Assembly (NCBI GenBank): GCA_019113025.1
Contig: DXIF01000179.1
Coordinates: 1-38,331 of the forward strand
Length of the DNA stretch: 38,331 nt
From: Candidatus Anaerobiospirillum stercoravium
GTDB lineage: Bacteria; Pseudomonadota; Gammaproteobacteria; Enterobacterales; Succinivibrionaceae
Direction of reading: 5' to 3'
Shown here: in pieces, positions 7,491 through 16,073 of the stretch
How the letters are laid out: the number at the start of each line of letters is the position of its first letter
Numbering within the stretch: position 1 is the stretch's first letter
Translations under genes and position numbers: made by a program
Notes under the pieces: generated by a model
Database searches by the model: none
Told to the model about the DNA's origin: nothing
Seen by the model: only the letters and a program-made list of their open reading frames with translations

Positions 7491-9545
7491 ATGCAAGATA
7501 ACCCACTGTTACAGATGCAAGGCTTACCGCCTTTCTCGCAAATTAAGCCTGAGCACGTCTTGGCGGCGGTAAAAGAGGCCATCGACTACAGCACTCACGT
7601 GATCAAGACCGTGGTGGCTGACCATGAGCAACACCCAACTTGGGACAATATCGTTGCCCCCATTGAAGAGGCCGACGATAAACTCTCGCGCATTTGGCAG
7701 GTGGTGTCCCACTTAAATGGCGTGGTCAACACCGAAGAGCTGCGCGCCGCGCATGATAGCTGCTTGCCGTTGATGGCCGAATACGCCACCTTTGTGGGCC
7801 AATACAAGCCGCTGTGCGAGGTTTTAAAGAAGATTAAGCACTCCAATGAGTTCTTGCGCTTAACCGAGGCCCAGCGCAAGTCGATTGAAAACTCGCTGCG
7901 TGACTTCCGCTTAAGCGGTATTGACCTCCCGGCCGACAAGCAACAACGCTATGCGCAAATTGCCGCGGAGCTGTCGCAGCTGCAATCAGACTTTGCCAAC
8001 AATGTCTTAGACGCAACCCAAGGCTACACATTGCAAGTCGACAGTGCCGATAAGGTGCAGGGCCTGCCGGCCTCGCAATTGCGCCAAGCCCAGAGTGAGG
8101 CGCACAAGCGTGGCTTGGAGGGCTGGGTCTTCACTTTGGACATCCCATCCTATCTGCCTTTTATCACCTACGTTGACAACCGCGAGCTGCGCCGCGAAAT
8201 TTACATTGCCTACGTCACCCGCGCCTCAGACCAAGGCCCGAATGCCGGGAAGTGGGATAACCAAGAGAAGATCGAGCGCATCATGGCGCTGCGCCATGAA
8301 GAAGCCCAGCTGTTAGGCTTCAATAATTTCGCCGAGCTGTCGCTTGCGACCAAGATGGCCTCCAGTGTCGAGGAAGTCATGGCCTTCTTGGAGGACTTAG
8401 CGCGCAAGTCCAAGCCCCAAGGTGAGCGCGAAATGGCTGAGCTCACTGCGTTTGCGCACGCTCAAGGTTTAGAGGGGGACTTGCAGCCGTGGGATGTCGC
8501 CTATTACGCCCAGAAGCTGTGCAAGGATAAGTACAGCTACGATCCCCAAGAGCTGCGGCCATACTTTGGGGTTGAGAAGGTGGTGTCAGGCCTCTTTACT
8601 TGCGCCGAGCGCCTGTACAACGTCTCCTTTAAGCCGCGTTTGGGCGTGGACGTATGGCATCCTGATGTCCAGTGCTATGACATCTGCGATCGCTTTGGCT
8701 CGCGTATTGGTACGTTCTATCTTGACCTCTACGCCCGCGAGGGCAAGCGGGGGGGCGCATGGATGGATGAGTGCATGAGCCGCCGCTATCGCTCCGATGG
8801 CTCGCTTCAGCTGCCGGTTGCCTACTTAGTGTGCAACTTTACCGCTCCGTTAAACGGCAAGGAGAGCAAGCTCACGCACGATGAGGTGGTCACCTTATTC
8901 CACGAATTTGGCCACGGCTTAAATCAGCTGCTCACCCGCATCGACATCGCTGATGTCTCGGGCATCAACGGCGTGCCGTGGGATGCGGTTGAACTGCCAA
9001 GCCAGTTCAACGAGAACTTTGCTTGGCAAAAGGAAGTTTTAAACTTCTTATCGAGCCACGAGACCACGCACGAGCCGCTGCCTGAAGACAAGCTGCACGC
9101 CTTAATTGCCGCCAAGAACTTCCAATCGGCCATGATGATGCTGCGCCAGCTTGAGTTTGCCCTCTTTGACTTCCGCATCCATGCCGAGTACGACCCCGCA
9201 CAGGGCGCGCGCATCTACGACATCCTGAACCAAGTTAAGGCCTTGGTTGCGGTCACCCCGCAGTACCCTCAAGCCCGGTTCCCCGACAGCTTCACCCACA
9301 TCTTTGCCGGTGGCTACGCTGCCGGTTACTACAGCTACAAGTGGGCCGAGGTCTTAGCTGCCGACGCCTTTGGGCGCTTTGAGGAGGAAGGCCTGTTCAA
9401 CGAAAAGGCCGGTGCTGACTTCCGCGACTACATCCTAGCCCGCGGCGGCGCCTGTGACCCGATGAAGGCTTTCATCGCTTTCCGCGGGCGCAAGCCTGAG
9501 GTTGACGCGCTGCTCAAGCAAAGCGGCATCAGCGTTGAGGCCTAA
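7491..9545 (+). CDS. prlC: Oligopeptidase A (M3 family zinc metallopeptidase)
   Basis: This cytosolic zinc endopeptidase degrades short peptides, including cleaved signal peptides. The thermolysin-type motif HEFGHGLNQ places His471, Glu472 and His475 at the active site, with the third ligand expected in the DAVELPSQFNENF stretch. At 684 aa it matches E. coli PrlC (680). The start is ATG 7491 (MQDNPLL), because AAGGAG at 7479-7484 is 6 nt upstream; the open frame upstream lacks such a site. The gene runs alone and ends at a strong hairpin terminator shared with menA. In E. coli prlC neighbours rsmJ; here rsmJ lies 16 kb away after aroE. Confidence 0.95.
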   Translation: MQDNPLLQMQGLPPFSQIKPEHVLAAVKEAIDYSTHVIKTVVADHEQHPTWDNIVAPIEEADDKLSRIWQVVSHLNGVVNTEELRAAHDSCLPLMAEYATFVGQYKPLCEVLKKIKHSNEFLRLTEAQRKSIENSLRDFRLSGIDLPADKQQRYAQIAAELSQLQSDFANNVLDATQGYTLQVDSADKVQGLPASQLRQAQSEAHKRGLEGWVFTLDIPSYLPFITYVDNRELRREIYIAYVTRASDQGPNAGKWDNQEKIERIMALRHEEAQLLGFNNFAELSLATKMASSVEEVMAFLEDLARKSKPQGEREMAELTAFAHAQGLEGDLQPWDVAYYAQKLCKDKYSYDPQELRPYFGVEKVVSGLFTCAERLYNVSFKPRLGVDVWHPDVQCYDICDRFGSRIGTFYLDLYAREGKRGGAWMDECMSRRYRSDGSLQLPVAYLVCNFTAPLNGKESKLTHDEVVTLFHEFGHGLNQLLTRIDIADVSGINGVPWDAVELPSQFNENFAWQKEVLNFLSSHETTHEPLPEDKLHALIAAKNFQSAMMMLRQLEFALFDFRIHAEYDPAQGARIYDILNQVKALVAVTPQYPQARFPDSFTHIFAGGYAAGYYSYKWAEVLAADAFGRFEEEGLFNEKAGADFRDYILARGGACDPMKAFIAFRGRKPEVDALLKQSGISVEA

Positions 9546-9613
9546 TAGCGCGGCCGCGCCGCACGCGTGCGGCGCCGCCCCGCGGCGCTGGGCGTGCCGG
9601 GCGTAGCCCCCCA

Positions 9614-9659
9614 CCAAAAAGAAGAGCTGAGGCCCGAGGGCCTCAGCTCTTCTTTTTGG
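9614..9659. terminator. Bidirectional terminator between prlC and menA
   Basis: A perfect 22-bp stem with a 2-nt formal loop has ccaaaaa at the left foot and tttttgg at the right, so each strand gets a U-tract. It lies between convergent stops, 68 bp past prlC and 25 bp past menA. Confidence 0.92.
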
Positions 9660-9684
9660 GCCGCTGGGGGCGCCGCCTGAAGGC

Positions 9685-10623
9685 CTAGTAGTAAACCCAG
9701 AAGTCGACTAAGAGCACGATGAGCCACGCAAAGTGGTGGATGGCACAGCCGATTAAGGTGTACTTAAGCTCGGGGGCGACTAAGGCGCCGTTGCGCACGT
9801 TCTTGATCGAGCGCAGGGTCGACGCGGCCAGCGGGATCAATGAGAGCGCTAAGATGCTGATTTCCCAGCCCTTATGGTTTAAAAAGCAGGCGACAAAGGA
9901 GCAGGCGGCCACCACAATAAACAGTAAGGCGTGGTAGACCGCGGCCCATTGATAGCCTAAGCGCACGGCCAAGGTCCGCTTGTTGACTTGCTTGTCCTCA
10001 GCGATGTCGCGCATATTGGCGGTGTGCAGCACCATCATCGAGGCGGCGCCGACGCTGATCGCTAATAAATAGGTGTCCGGGTAGACCTCAAAGCCGCTGC
10101 CGGAGGCATTGGCGATCATGATCTGAGGACCTACTACCGCCAAGACGCCAAAGAAGAGGAACACCGAGATGTCGCCCAGACCGCGATAGCCGTAAGCAAT
10201 GCCTAGGGTGTAGAGGATCGCCGCTAAGATCGACAGCACGCCTAAGAATAAGAACCAAGCTAAGACGTGCGGGTCGGAGTTTAAGGTCATATAGACCGCA
10301 CCAAAGCCGGTTAACGACAGTATCAAGGTGACAATGGCCATGAAGCGGCGCAGCCCGGTTAAGGTGATCGCGCCGGTCATGACCGCGCGAATGGGCCCGA
10401 GGCGCCCGGCGCCATCGGCGCCGCGAAAGGCGTCGCCATAGTCGTTGGACAGATTGGACAGGATTTGCAGCATCATGCCGGTGATGACAATCAAAAAGGC
10501 GGCGGCGACGTTATAGGCGTTTACGGCACCATAGTAAAAACCTAAGCCACACCCTACCGCGCAGTTGGTGGCGCCAAGGAGCAGGGTTTGCGGACGAGCT
10601 TCCTTAATCCAATCTTTCAGCAT
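9685..10623 (-). CDS. menA: 1,4-dihydroxy-2-naphthoate polyprenyltransferase
   Basis: MenA attaches the polyprenyl tail to 1,4-dihydroxy-2-naphthoate to give demethylmenaquinone, in the inner membrane. The UbiA-family motif NLSNDYGDAFRGAD carries the Asp residues that bind Mg-diphosphate, and NMRDIAEDKQVNKRTLAVRLG is close to the second Asp-rich motif. About eight or nine hydrophobic segments cover the rest. The length of 312 aa is typical (E. coli 308). I start at ATG 10623 (MLKDWIKEARPQT), where the homologous region begins; an upstream frame adds 13 residues without support. It is divergent from rnb and implies anaerobic menaquinone respiration. Confidence 0.93.
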   Translation of the reverse strand: MLKDWIKEARPQTLLLGATNCAVGCGLGFYYGAVNAYNVAAAFLIVITGMMLQILSNLSNDYGDAFRGADGAGRLGPIRAVMTGAITLTGLRRFMAIVTLILSLTGFGAVYMTLNSDPHVLAWFLFLGVLSILAAILYTLGIAYGYRGLGDISVFLFFGVLAVVGPQIMIANASGSGFEVYPDTYLLAISVGAASMMVLHTANMRDIAEDKQVNKRTLAVRLGYQWAAVYHALLFIVVAACSFVACFLNHKGWEISILALSLIPLAASTLRSIKNVRNGALVAPELKYTLIGCAIHHFAWLIVLLVDFWVYY

Positions 10624-10777
10624 CGATTTAGTCCCAATTGAGCACAGTACAAGCGCAAGCACAGAGCATCTTGGTGGGGGCTAACTATCTCCCCATTGCA
10701 GTCCAAACATTCTATTTTACCGCGCCGCGACGTGGGGCGCTATGGTGGGATTTTGGTTTGTGGGCATGCATCTCAGG

Positions 10778-10783
10778 TATAAT
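10778..10783 (+). promoter_or_regulatory. Probable sigma70 -10 box for rnb
   Basis: A perfect TATAAT at 10778-10783 precedes rnb by 115 bp. The -35 is weak: the best candidate, TTGGTT at 10753-10758, gives a 19-nt spacer. Confidence 0.5.
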
Positions 10784-10897
10784 CGGGCCACTTGTTTTCT
10801 CGGCCCACCCACCAAGACCGCGTCCCCGCGGTCGGCGGCGGGCCGGACGTGGCCTGTGCTGTGGGCCTTGGTTGGTGTTGGTGCTCTTAGGAGTTAG

Positions 10898-12940
10898 ATG
10901 CAGATGTTGTTTGATGATCCTGCCTTACAGGCCCTCAAGCGTGGCTTTGATGCCCAAAAGGTCAAAAAGGAAGGCATTGTAAGGGGGACGGAGCGCGGCT
11001 TCGGCTTCTTGGAAGTCCCAGGGGAAAAGGAGAGCTACTTCATTCCGCCTCAGGCCATGAAGACCGTGATCAATGGCGACCATGTCGTTGCGGTCATCAC
11101 CGAGGATGCCGAAAAGGGCAAGAGCCAAGCCACTCCTGAGGAGCTCAAAGAGTCGGCCTTAAAGGAGAGCTTTGTTGCGCGCGTCTGCTTTATCAACAAC
11201 AAGATGCACGTTACCCCCGATAACCCGACCATTAAGCAAAGCTTTATTGCCGATGACCGCCGCGCGGTTAAGAATGGCAAGTTAAACGAGGGCGATTGGG
11301 TCTTATGCTCCTTAAAAAAGCACGCCTTAGTCGATGGCTCCTTTAGAGCTGTCATCACCGAGGAGATTATCGCCAGCGGTGACCCGACCACCCCATGGAC
11401 CGTGAGCTTGCGCGCCTTAAATCTGCCGACCCAAAGCCCTGAGTCCAAAGAGCAGTATCCATTCTTAGAGGACAGCCTGCCGCGCACCGACTTAACCCAG
11501 ATCCCGTTTGTTACCATTGACTCGGAGAAGACCGAGGATATGGACGACGCGCTCTATGTTGAGAAGACTGAGGACGGCTTTAAGCTGTGGGTGGCCATCG
11601 CCGACCCTACCGGCTACATCGATGAGAACTCGGACTTAGACGCCGAGGCCGCTAAGCGCGCCTTCTCGATTTACCTCCCGGGCCGCAACATCCCGATGCT
11701 GCCGCGCGAGCTGTCGGATCATCTGTGCTCGCTGCGCGAAAATGAGCTGCGTCCAGCCTTGGTGGGCACCATCCACATCTTAAATGATGGCACCATCGAC
11801 ACTGAGGCCACCAAGTTCCAGCTGGCCATGATCAAGAGCCAAGGCAAGCTCATTTACAACTATGTCTCGGACTACTTAGAACAGGGTGACACCACCAACT
11901 TCAACCCATCTGAGCCCATCAAGGCAGTTTTAGCTCAGTTAGTCGAGCTGACCAAGGTGCGCGATCACTACCGCACCACGGTCTTAGCCGCCTTTAGAAC
12001 TCGTCCTGACTATGAGTTCGTGCTGACAGAAGAGGGCGCGTTAGACCACATCGAGGTCAACTACCGCCGCATCGCCAATCAGATCGTCGAAGAGTGCATG
12101 ATTGCCGCCAACGTCGCCTGCGGTGCCTTCCTCGCGACCAACCTCAACACCGGTATCTTCAACAGCCACTCGGGCTTTGTCCTTGAGGACTTGCCGGAGG
12201 TAATTGAGCTGTTAGCGGCCAACGGCTATACCACCACCGAAGAGAGCTTAAAGACGATCTCAGGTTTCTGCGCCGCGCGCCGTTTTGCCAACAGCTTAGA
12301 GAGCTCGTACTTAGACAATATGCTGCGCAAGTACCAAGAGTTCTCGCAGATGACCATCAACCCAGCACCGCACTACGCCTTAGGCGTTGATACTTACGCT
12401 ACTTGGACCTCACCGATTCGTAAGTACGGCGACATGATCAACCATCGTTTGATCAAGTCGGTCATTTGCACCCAAGAGCATCCGCGCATGCCTGACGAGA
12501 CTTTGCTCACCTCGATGAACCTCGCTCGCCGCACCAACCGTATGGCGGAGCGCTCGGTGCGTGATTGGCTCTATGCCGATTACCTCTTCCCAGAGATTGA
12601 GCAAAAGACTGTTTTCACCGCCGAGCTCTTTGACGTGGTCCGCGGTGGTATTCGCGTCTGCTTGCAAGAAAACGGCGCCTTTATCTTCATCCCGATGTCG
12701 CTCTTTAGCGCGCAGCGCGACGACTTAGAGTTCGACAACGCCAAGGGCCGCATCTTCTATCAGGGGGAGGTGGTCTACTCCTTAGGCGACAGCCTGAAGG
12801 TGCGCATCGTCGACATCAACAAGGAGACCCGCTCCATTGTGGGCGCCCCGGTTGAGCTGCCGCTTGATTTGCCGCTGGTCAACGTCGAGGAAATGCTGGC
12901 ACGCCGCAACGCCACCCAGCGCCGCAACGCGCAGCGCTAA
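10898..12940 (+). CDS. rnb: Exoribonuclease II
   Basis: RNase II is a processive 3'-to-5' hydrolytic exoribonuclease that degrades single-stranded mRNA. N-terminal cold-shock domains come first, then the RNB catalytic domain with Asp208, Asp214, Asp216 and Asp217 in DSEKTEDMDDA; the spacing is identical to the four catalytic Asp of E. coli RNase II. ATWTSPIRKYGDMINHRL is the conserved RNB C-terminal stretch, and a final S1-like domain ends in a basic, Asn/Arg-rich tail. At 680 aa it is about 36 residues longer than the E. coli protein. TAGGAG lies 4 nt before ATG 10898; a second ATG two codons later has better spacing. The gene is single and ends at a strong terminator. Confidence 0.94.
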   Translation: MQMLFDDPALQALKRGFDAQKVKKEGIVRGTERGFGFLEVPGEKESYFIPPQAMKTVINGDHVVAVITEDAEKGKSQATPEELKESALKESFVARVCFINNKMHVTPDNPTIKQSFIADDRRAVKNGKLNEGDWVLCSLKKHALVDGSFRAVITEEIIASGDPTTPWTVSLRALNLPTQSPESKEQYPFLEDSLPRTDLTQIPFVTIDSEKTEDMDDALYVEKTEDGFKLWVAIADPTGYIDENSDLDAEAAKRAFSIYLPGRNIPMLPRELSDHLCSLRENELRPALVGTIHILNDGTIDTEATKFQLAMIKSQGKLIYNYVSDYLEQGDTTNFNPSEPIKAVLAQLVELTKVRDHYRTTVLAAFRTRPDYEFVLTEEGALDHIEVNYRRIANQIVEECMIAANVACGAFLATNLNTGIFNSHSGFVLEDLPEVIELLAANGYTTTEESLKTISGFCAARRFANSLESSYLDNMLRKYQEFSQMTINPAPHYALGVDTYATWTSPIRKYGDMINHRLIKSVICTQEHPRMPDETLLTSMNLARRTNRMAERSVRDWLYADYLFPEIEQKTVFTAELFDVVRGGIRVCLQENGAFIFIPMSLFSAQRDDLEFDNAKGRIFYQGEVVYSLGDSLKVRIVDINKETRSIVGAPVELPLDLPLVNVEEMLARRNATQRRNAQR

Positions 12941-13038
12941 CGCCAGCGCTCAGCGTAGCTGCCGCAGGTGTGCGGCGGCATAACCCGTGACGCCAAGCGG
13001 GCGCGCTCTCTTCAGGTTGGTCCCGGTTTGGTTGCCCT

Positions 13039-13073
13039 AAAACAAAGCCCCGGCTCGGCCGGGGCTTTGTTTT
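13039..13073. terminator. Bidirectional terminator between rnb and trkH
   Basis: A perfect 16-bp stem (aaaacaaagccccggc / gccggggctttgtttt) with a TCG loop lies between the convergent rnb and trkH stops. A/U-rich feet on both strands make it a good two-way intrinsic terminator. Confidence 0.92.
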
Positions 13074-13101
13074 GGCAGCGCCGCAGGCGGCGGGCGCTTG
13101 C

Positions 13102-14559
13102 TTAGGCGCGCCAGAAGAAGCGGGTCATGAGCAGCAAGACCGGGATGATCTCAAGACGCCCCAGAAGCATGTCAAAGGCAAAGATGAGCTGCACGCCCCA
13201 ATGGAGACCTGCAAAGTTGGCACTTGGGTTGAGCTCAGGACCAAAGGCCGGGCCCACGTTGGACAAACAGGAGATGGTGGCAGTGATGGCATCTAAGATG
13301 TTGAGCCCGCACATGGTGCAGACGATGCTGGAAATCACCGTCACGATGATGTAAGCGGCAAAGTAGGTGATGATGCTGTGCATGGTCGCCGCGTCCACCA
13401 CGTGGCGATTGAAGTAAGGCTCAATGACGCGGTGCGGGTGCAGACTCTTGATGAGCTGGGTCTTAAACAGCGAGGCCGCCACCTGCAATCTAAAGAACTT
13501 GATGCCACCTGAGGTCGAACCTGAGCAGCCCCCAAAGGGCAGAATAAAGAAGAAGATTAAGGTCGCCACTGGATTCCACTGGGTGAAGTCCTCCAAGGCA
13601 AAGCCGCTCGTGGATAGAATCGAGGTGACATTGAAGAGCGCGACGCGCCATGCGTGCTCGAGGCCATAGCCGTTATAACAAACTAAGGTCGCGGTGACGG
13701 CAACCGTGGTGAGCAAGGTGAAAATGAGGTAGCCGCGCATTTGTTGATCCAGCCAGGTCTTGTGCAGATTGCCGGCGATGCCCGCGACGACCACCGCAAA
13801 GGGGCAGCTACAGATGAACATAAAGAACGCCGCGCTGTAGTGCACCAAAGGCGAAAAGCCGTTCATCGAGGCGTCTAAGGGCATCATACCGCCTGTGGCC
13901 ACGGTGCACATCGCGGCGTTGATCGCCATAAAGAGGCCCATGCCGCCTAAGCTGTAGGCGGCAATGCACAGGATAAAGACCGCGATGTAGTAGCTTAAAA
14001 TCGCCACCGACATAGTCTTGAGGTGCGGGGTAAACTTGTTGCTGTCCTCAAAGGAGGTCGACTCGGTGCGGAAGATGTTCATGCCACCGGTCGCCGCCTG
14101 CGGCAGCACCGCCACCGCAATCACCACGAAGCCGATGCCCCCTAACATCTGCAAAATGGAGCGCCACAAGAGCAAGGCCGGCGGCTTGGTCTCAAGCTGC
14201 GAAATGGTAGTGGCACCGGTGGTCGAGAGGGCCGAGGCGGATTCAAAGACGGCATTGGCGTAGTTGAGTTCAGGCAGCAGCGCCGCAATCGGAATTGCTG
14301 CCAAGAGCGCGATCATCAGCCACAGCGATGAGGTGAATAAGAACAGCTCGCGGATGCTGACGCCATCCTTGGTCCGGCGCTTGCCGAGCCAAGTGAGCAG
14401 CTGGCTTAATACCAGACTGAGCAAAATCATCAAGCCAAAACTCACGGCACTGATCGGATCCGTGACTAAGGCATAGCAAAAGGGAATGGCGGCGGCGACG
14501 GCTACTGCCAGCAAGGATGGGCCTAAGAGCTTGGCCACGCCATAGACGTTGATTACCAC
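13102..14559 (-). CDS. trkH: Trk system potassium uptake protein TrkH
   Basis: TrkH is the inner-membrane K+-translocating subunit that works with the cytosolic gating ring TrkA. The four pore-loop repeats are visible: ESASALSTTGATT, TVATGGMMPLD, TSILSTSGFALED and TISCLSNVGPAFGP, each with the filter glycine. The conserved GGCSGSTSGGIKFFR follows the third. The length of 485 aa equals the family norm (483 in E. coli). The GTG at 14559 has AGAGG 8 nt upstream. It starts 32 bp after the trkA stop, so the two are almost certainly co-transcribed, unlike E. coli where trkH is elsewhere. It is the last gene of the def operon. Confidence 0.95.
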   Translation of the reverse strand: MVINVYGVAKLLGPSLLAVAVAAAIPFCYALVTDPISAVSFGLMILLSLVLSQLLTWLGKRRTKDGVSIRELFLFTSSLWLMIALLAAIPIAALLPELNYANAVFESASALSTTGATTISQLETKPPALLLWRSILQMLGGIGFVVIAVAVLPQAATGGMNIFRTESTSFEDSNKFTPHLKTMSVAILSYYIAVFILCIAAYSLGGMGLFMAINAAMCTVATGGMMPLDASMNGFSPLVHYSAAFFMFICSCPFAVVVAGIAGNLHKTWLDQQMRGYLIFTLLTTVAVTATLVCYNGYGLEHAWRVALFNVTSILSTSGFALEDFTQWNPVATLIFFFILPFGGCSGSTSGGIKFFRLQVAASLFKTQLIKSLHPHRVIEPYFNRHVVDAATMHSIITYFAAYIIVTVISSIVCTMCGLNILDAITATISCLSNVGPAFGPELNPSANFAGLHWGVQLIFAFDMLLGRLEIIPVLLLMTRFFWRA

Positions 14560-14591
14560 GACAAGGGCCTCTTCTTTTCTTTGAGCCGCCG

Positions 14592-15983
14592 CTAGCGCCA
14601 GCGCGGCACCCAGAACGCACGGGGCTTGAACAGCTTGACCAAGGCGCGCATATGCATGCGGTCGGTTAAGTAGGCCACCACGTGGTCGCCGGCGGTAAAG
14701 ACGTAATCCTGATCGATTTTGAGCACCACCTTTTCGCGCAGCGCCATGCCCAAGACTACCCCAGGGGGCAAATTGAGGTCTTCAAGCTTGCGCCCAATGA
14801 CGTGGCTGGAGCGCTGATCGCCTTGCACTAAGAGCTCTAAGGCCTCGGCTTGGCCGTGGCGGAAGATTCGCATCTTGACCAAGCCCTCTTGTAAGATCAA
14901 GGAGAGTAGGGCCGAGATAATGGCGTCGCGCGGCGAGATGATGGTGTCAATTGGGCTGCCCGCGTTATTTAAATCTTGGGTTGAGAGCTGACGAATCACG
15001 GCGATGGTGCGCACGCGTTGGGTGCGCTGTAACATCAGCGCCGCCATGATATTGCTTTCATCGTTACTGGAGGCGGCGATAAAGGTATCGCTTTGGTACA
15101 GCTTTTCCTCTTGCACGAAATTGGGATCGGTGGCATCGGCACAAAAGAGCTCGACCTTGCTGCCGCGCAGGCGCTCGGCAAGGCGCTTGGCGCGATTGGC
15201 ATCGGGCTCAATTAATTTGACGTGATAGCGCTCCGACAGGCGCAGCGCCACGCTGTCGGCAATGTGGGTGCCGCCTTGTACCACCACATCAAGCCCCGAG
15301 GGCTTAAGCGGCATCAAGGCGCGCACTAGGTTTAAAGCGCGGGTGCGCTCGACGCTTAAGACCACTTCATCGCCGGGCTTGAAGGTAAAGCGTTCAAACT
15401 TGGTAATAGGAGTGCCGCGCCGGTAGACTGCAATCACCTTGCTCTTGGGCTCATACTCCTCAAGCTGCGTAATCGGCTGGTCAATGAGCTTACCGCCTTC
15501 TTGACAGGTGACCGAGGTCAGGATGATGCGGTCGCGCGCAAAGGACTGAATCGCGTTGACCCCCGGGATTTCCATCAAATCGTTGACCGCATCTGCCATC
15601 AGCTGTTCCGGCGAAATGATGTGGTCAATCGGGATGGCGCTGGGCCCAAAGAGCTTGTCGGCCTCATCAAAGTAGCCCGGAGCGCGCAGGCGCGCAATCT
15701 TGCGGGGAATATCGAACAAATAGCTCGCCACGCAGCAGGTGGTGATATTGACCTCGTCGCTAGCTGAAGTCGCCACCAACAGCTCAGTATTGCGGGCACC
15801 GGCCTCGCGCAATACCGCCGGTGCCGTCGGGTCGCCTTGAATTACGCGTAAGTCGAGGCGATTGGCAATTTGGGTGAGCTCATCTGAGGGCGTATCAATC
15901 AAGGTGACCGCGTGGCCCGCGTGCACCAGATATTCCGCGAGCTCAGTTCCCACCAAGGTCGCACCGATGATGATGATTCGCAT
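14592..15983 (-). CDS. trkA: Trk system NAD-binding regulatory protein TrkA
   Basis: TrkA is the peripheral cytosolic subunit that gates TrkH in response to nucleotides. It has two tandem RCK modules, each with an N-terminal Rossmann part and a C-terminal part; 463 aa is near the E. coli 458. I start at ATG 15983 (MRIIIIGA), which has AGGA 9 nt upstream; a TTG three codons earlier is too close to it. The nucleotide-binding glycine motifs are atypical: GATLVG in the first module and GGTHIA in the second, where E. coli has GAGQVG and GGGNIG. Gene position (after rsmB) and overall similarity leave no doubt of identity, but nucleotide binding may differ. Confidence 0.94.
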   Translation of the reverse strand: MRIIIIGATLVGTELAEYLVHAGHAVTLIDTPSDELTQIANRLDLRVIQGDPTAPAVLREAGARNTELLVATSASDEVNITTCCVASYLFDIPRKIARLRAPGYFDEADKLFGPSAIPIDHIISPEQLMADAVNDLMEIPGVNAIQSFARDRIILTSVTCQEGGKLIDQPITQLEEYEPKSKVIAVYRRGTPITKFERFTFKPGDEVVLSVERTRALNLVRALMPLKPSGLDVVVQGGTHIADSVALRLSERYHVKLIEPDANRAKRLAERLRGSKVELFCADATDPNFVQEEKLYQSDTFIAASSNDESNIMAALMLQRTQRVRTIAVIRQLSTQDLNNAGSPIDTIISPRDAIISALLSLILQEGLVKMRIFRHGQAEALELLVQGDQRSSHVIGRKLEDLNLPPGVVLGMALREKVVLKIDQDYVFTAGDHVVAYLTDRMHMRALVKLFKPRAFWVPRWR

Positions 15984-16018
15984 ACCAAGCAATCCTCACG
16001 ACCGTTCTTGCATCCGCC

Positions 16019-16042
16019 CGGCCGCCTTAGCTCAGGCGGCCG
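16019..16042 (-). other. Hairpin in the rsmB-trkA gap
   Basis: An 8-bp perfect stem (cggccgcc / ggcggccg) with an 8-nt loop lies in the 90-bp spacer between rsmB and trkA. With no U-tract it is more likely an mRNA-processing or stability structure than a terminator. Confidence 0.45.
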
Positions 16043-16073
16043 CGGCGGCTTAAGCGCGAGCGCAGCTTAAGCG

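Noticed and set aside
7180-7491. Plus-strand frames of 79-103 residues before prlC
   Set aside because: They have no ribosome site, are Pro/Arg/Gly-rich by GC composition, and overlap the hairpin and leader of prlC.
11050-11517. 155-residue minus-strand frame inside rnb
   Set aside because: RNase II catalytic motifs are on the plus strand, so this is a shadow.
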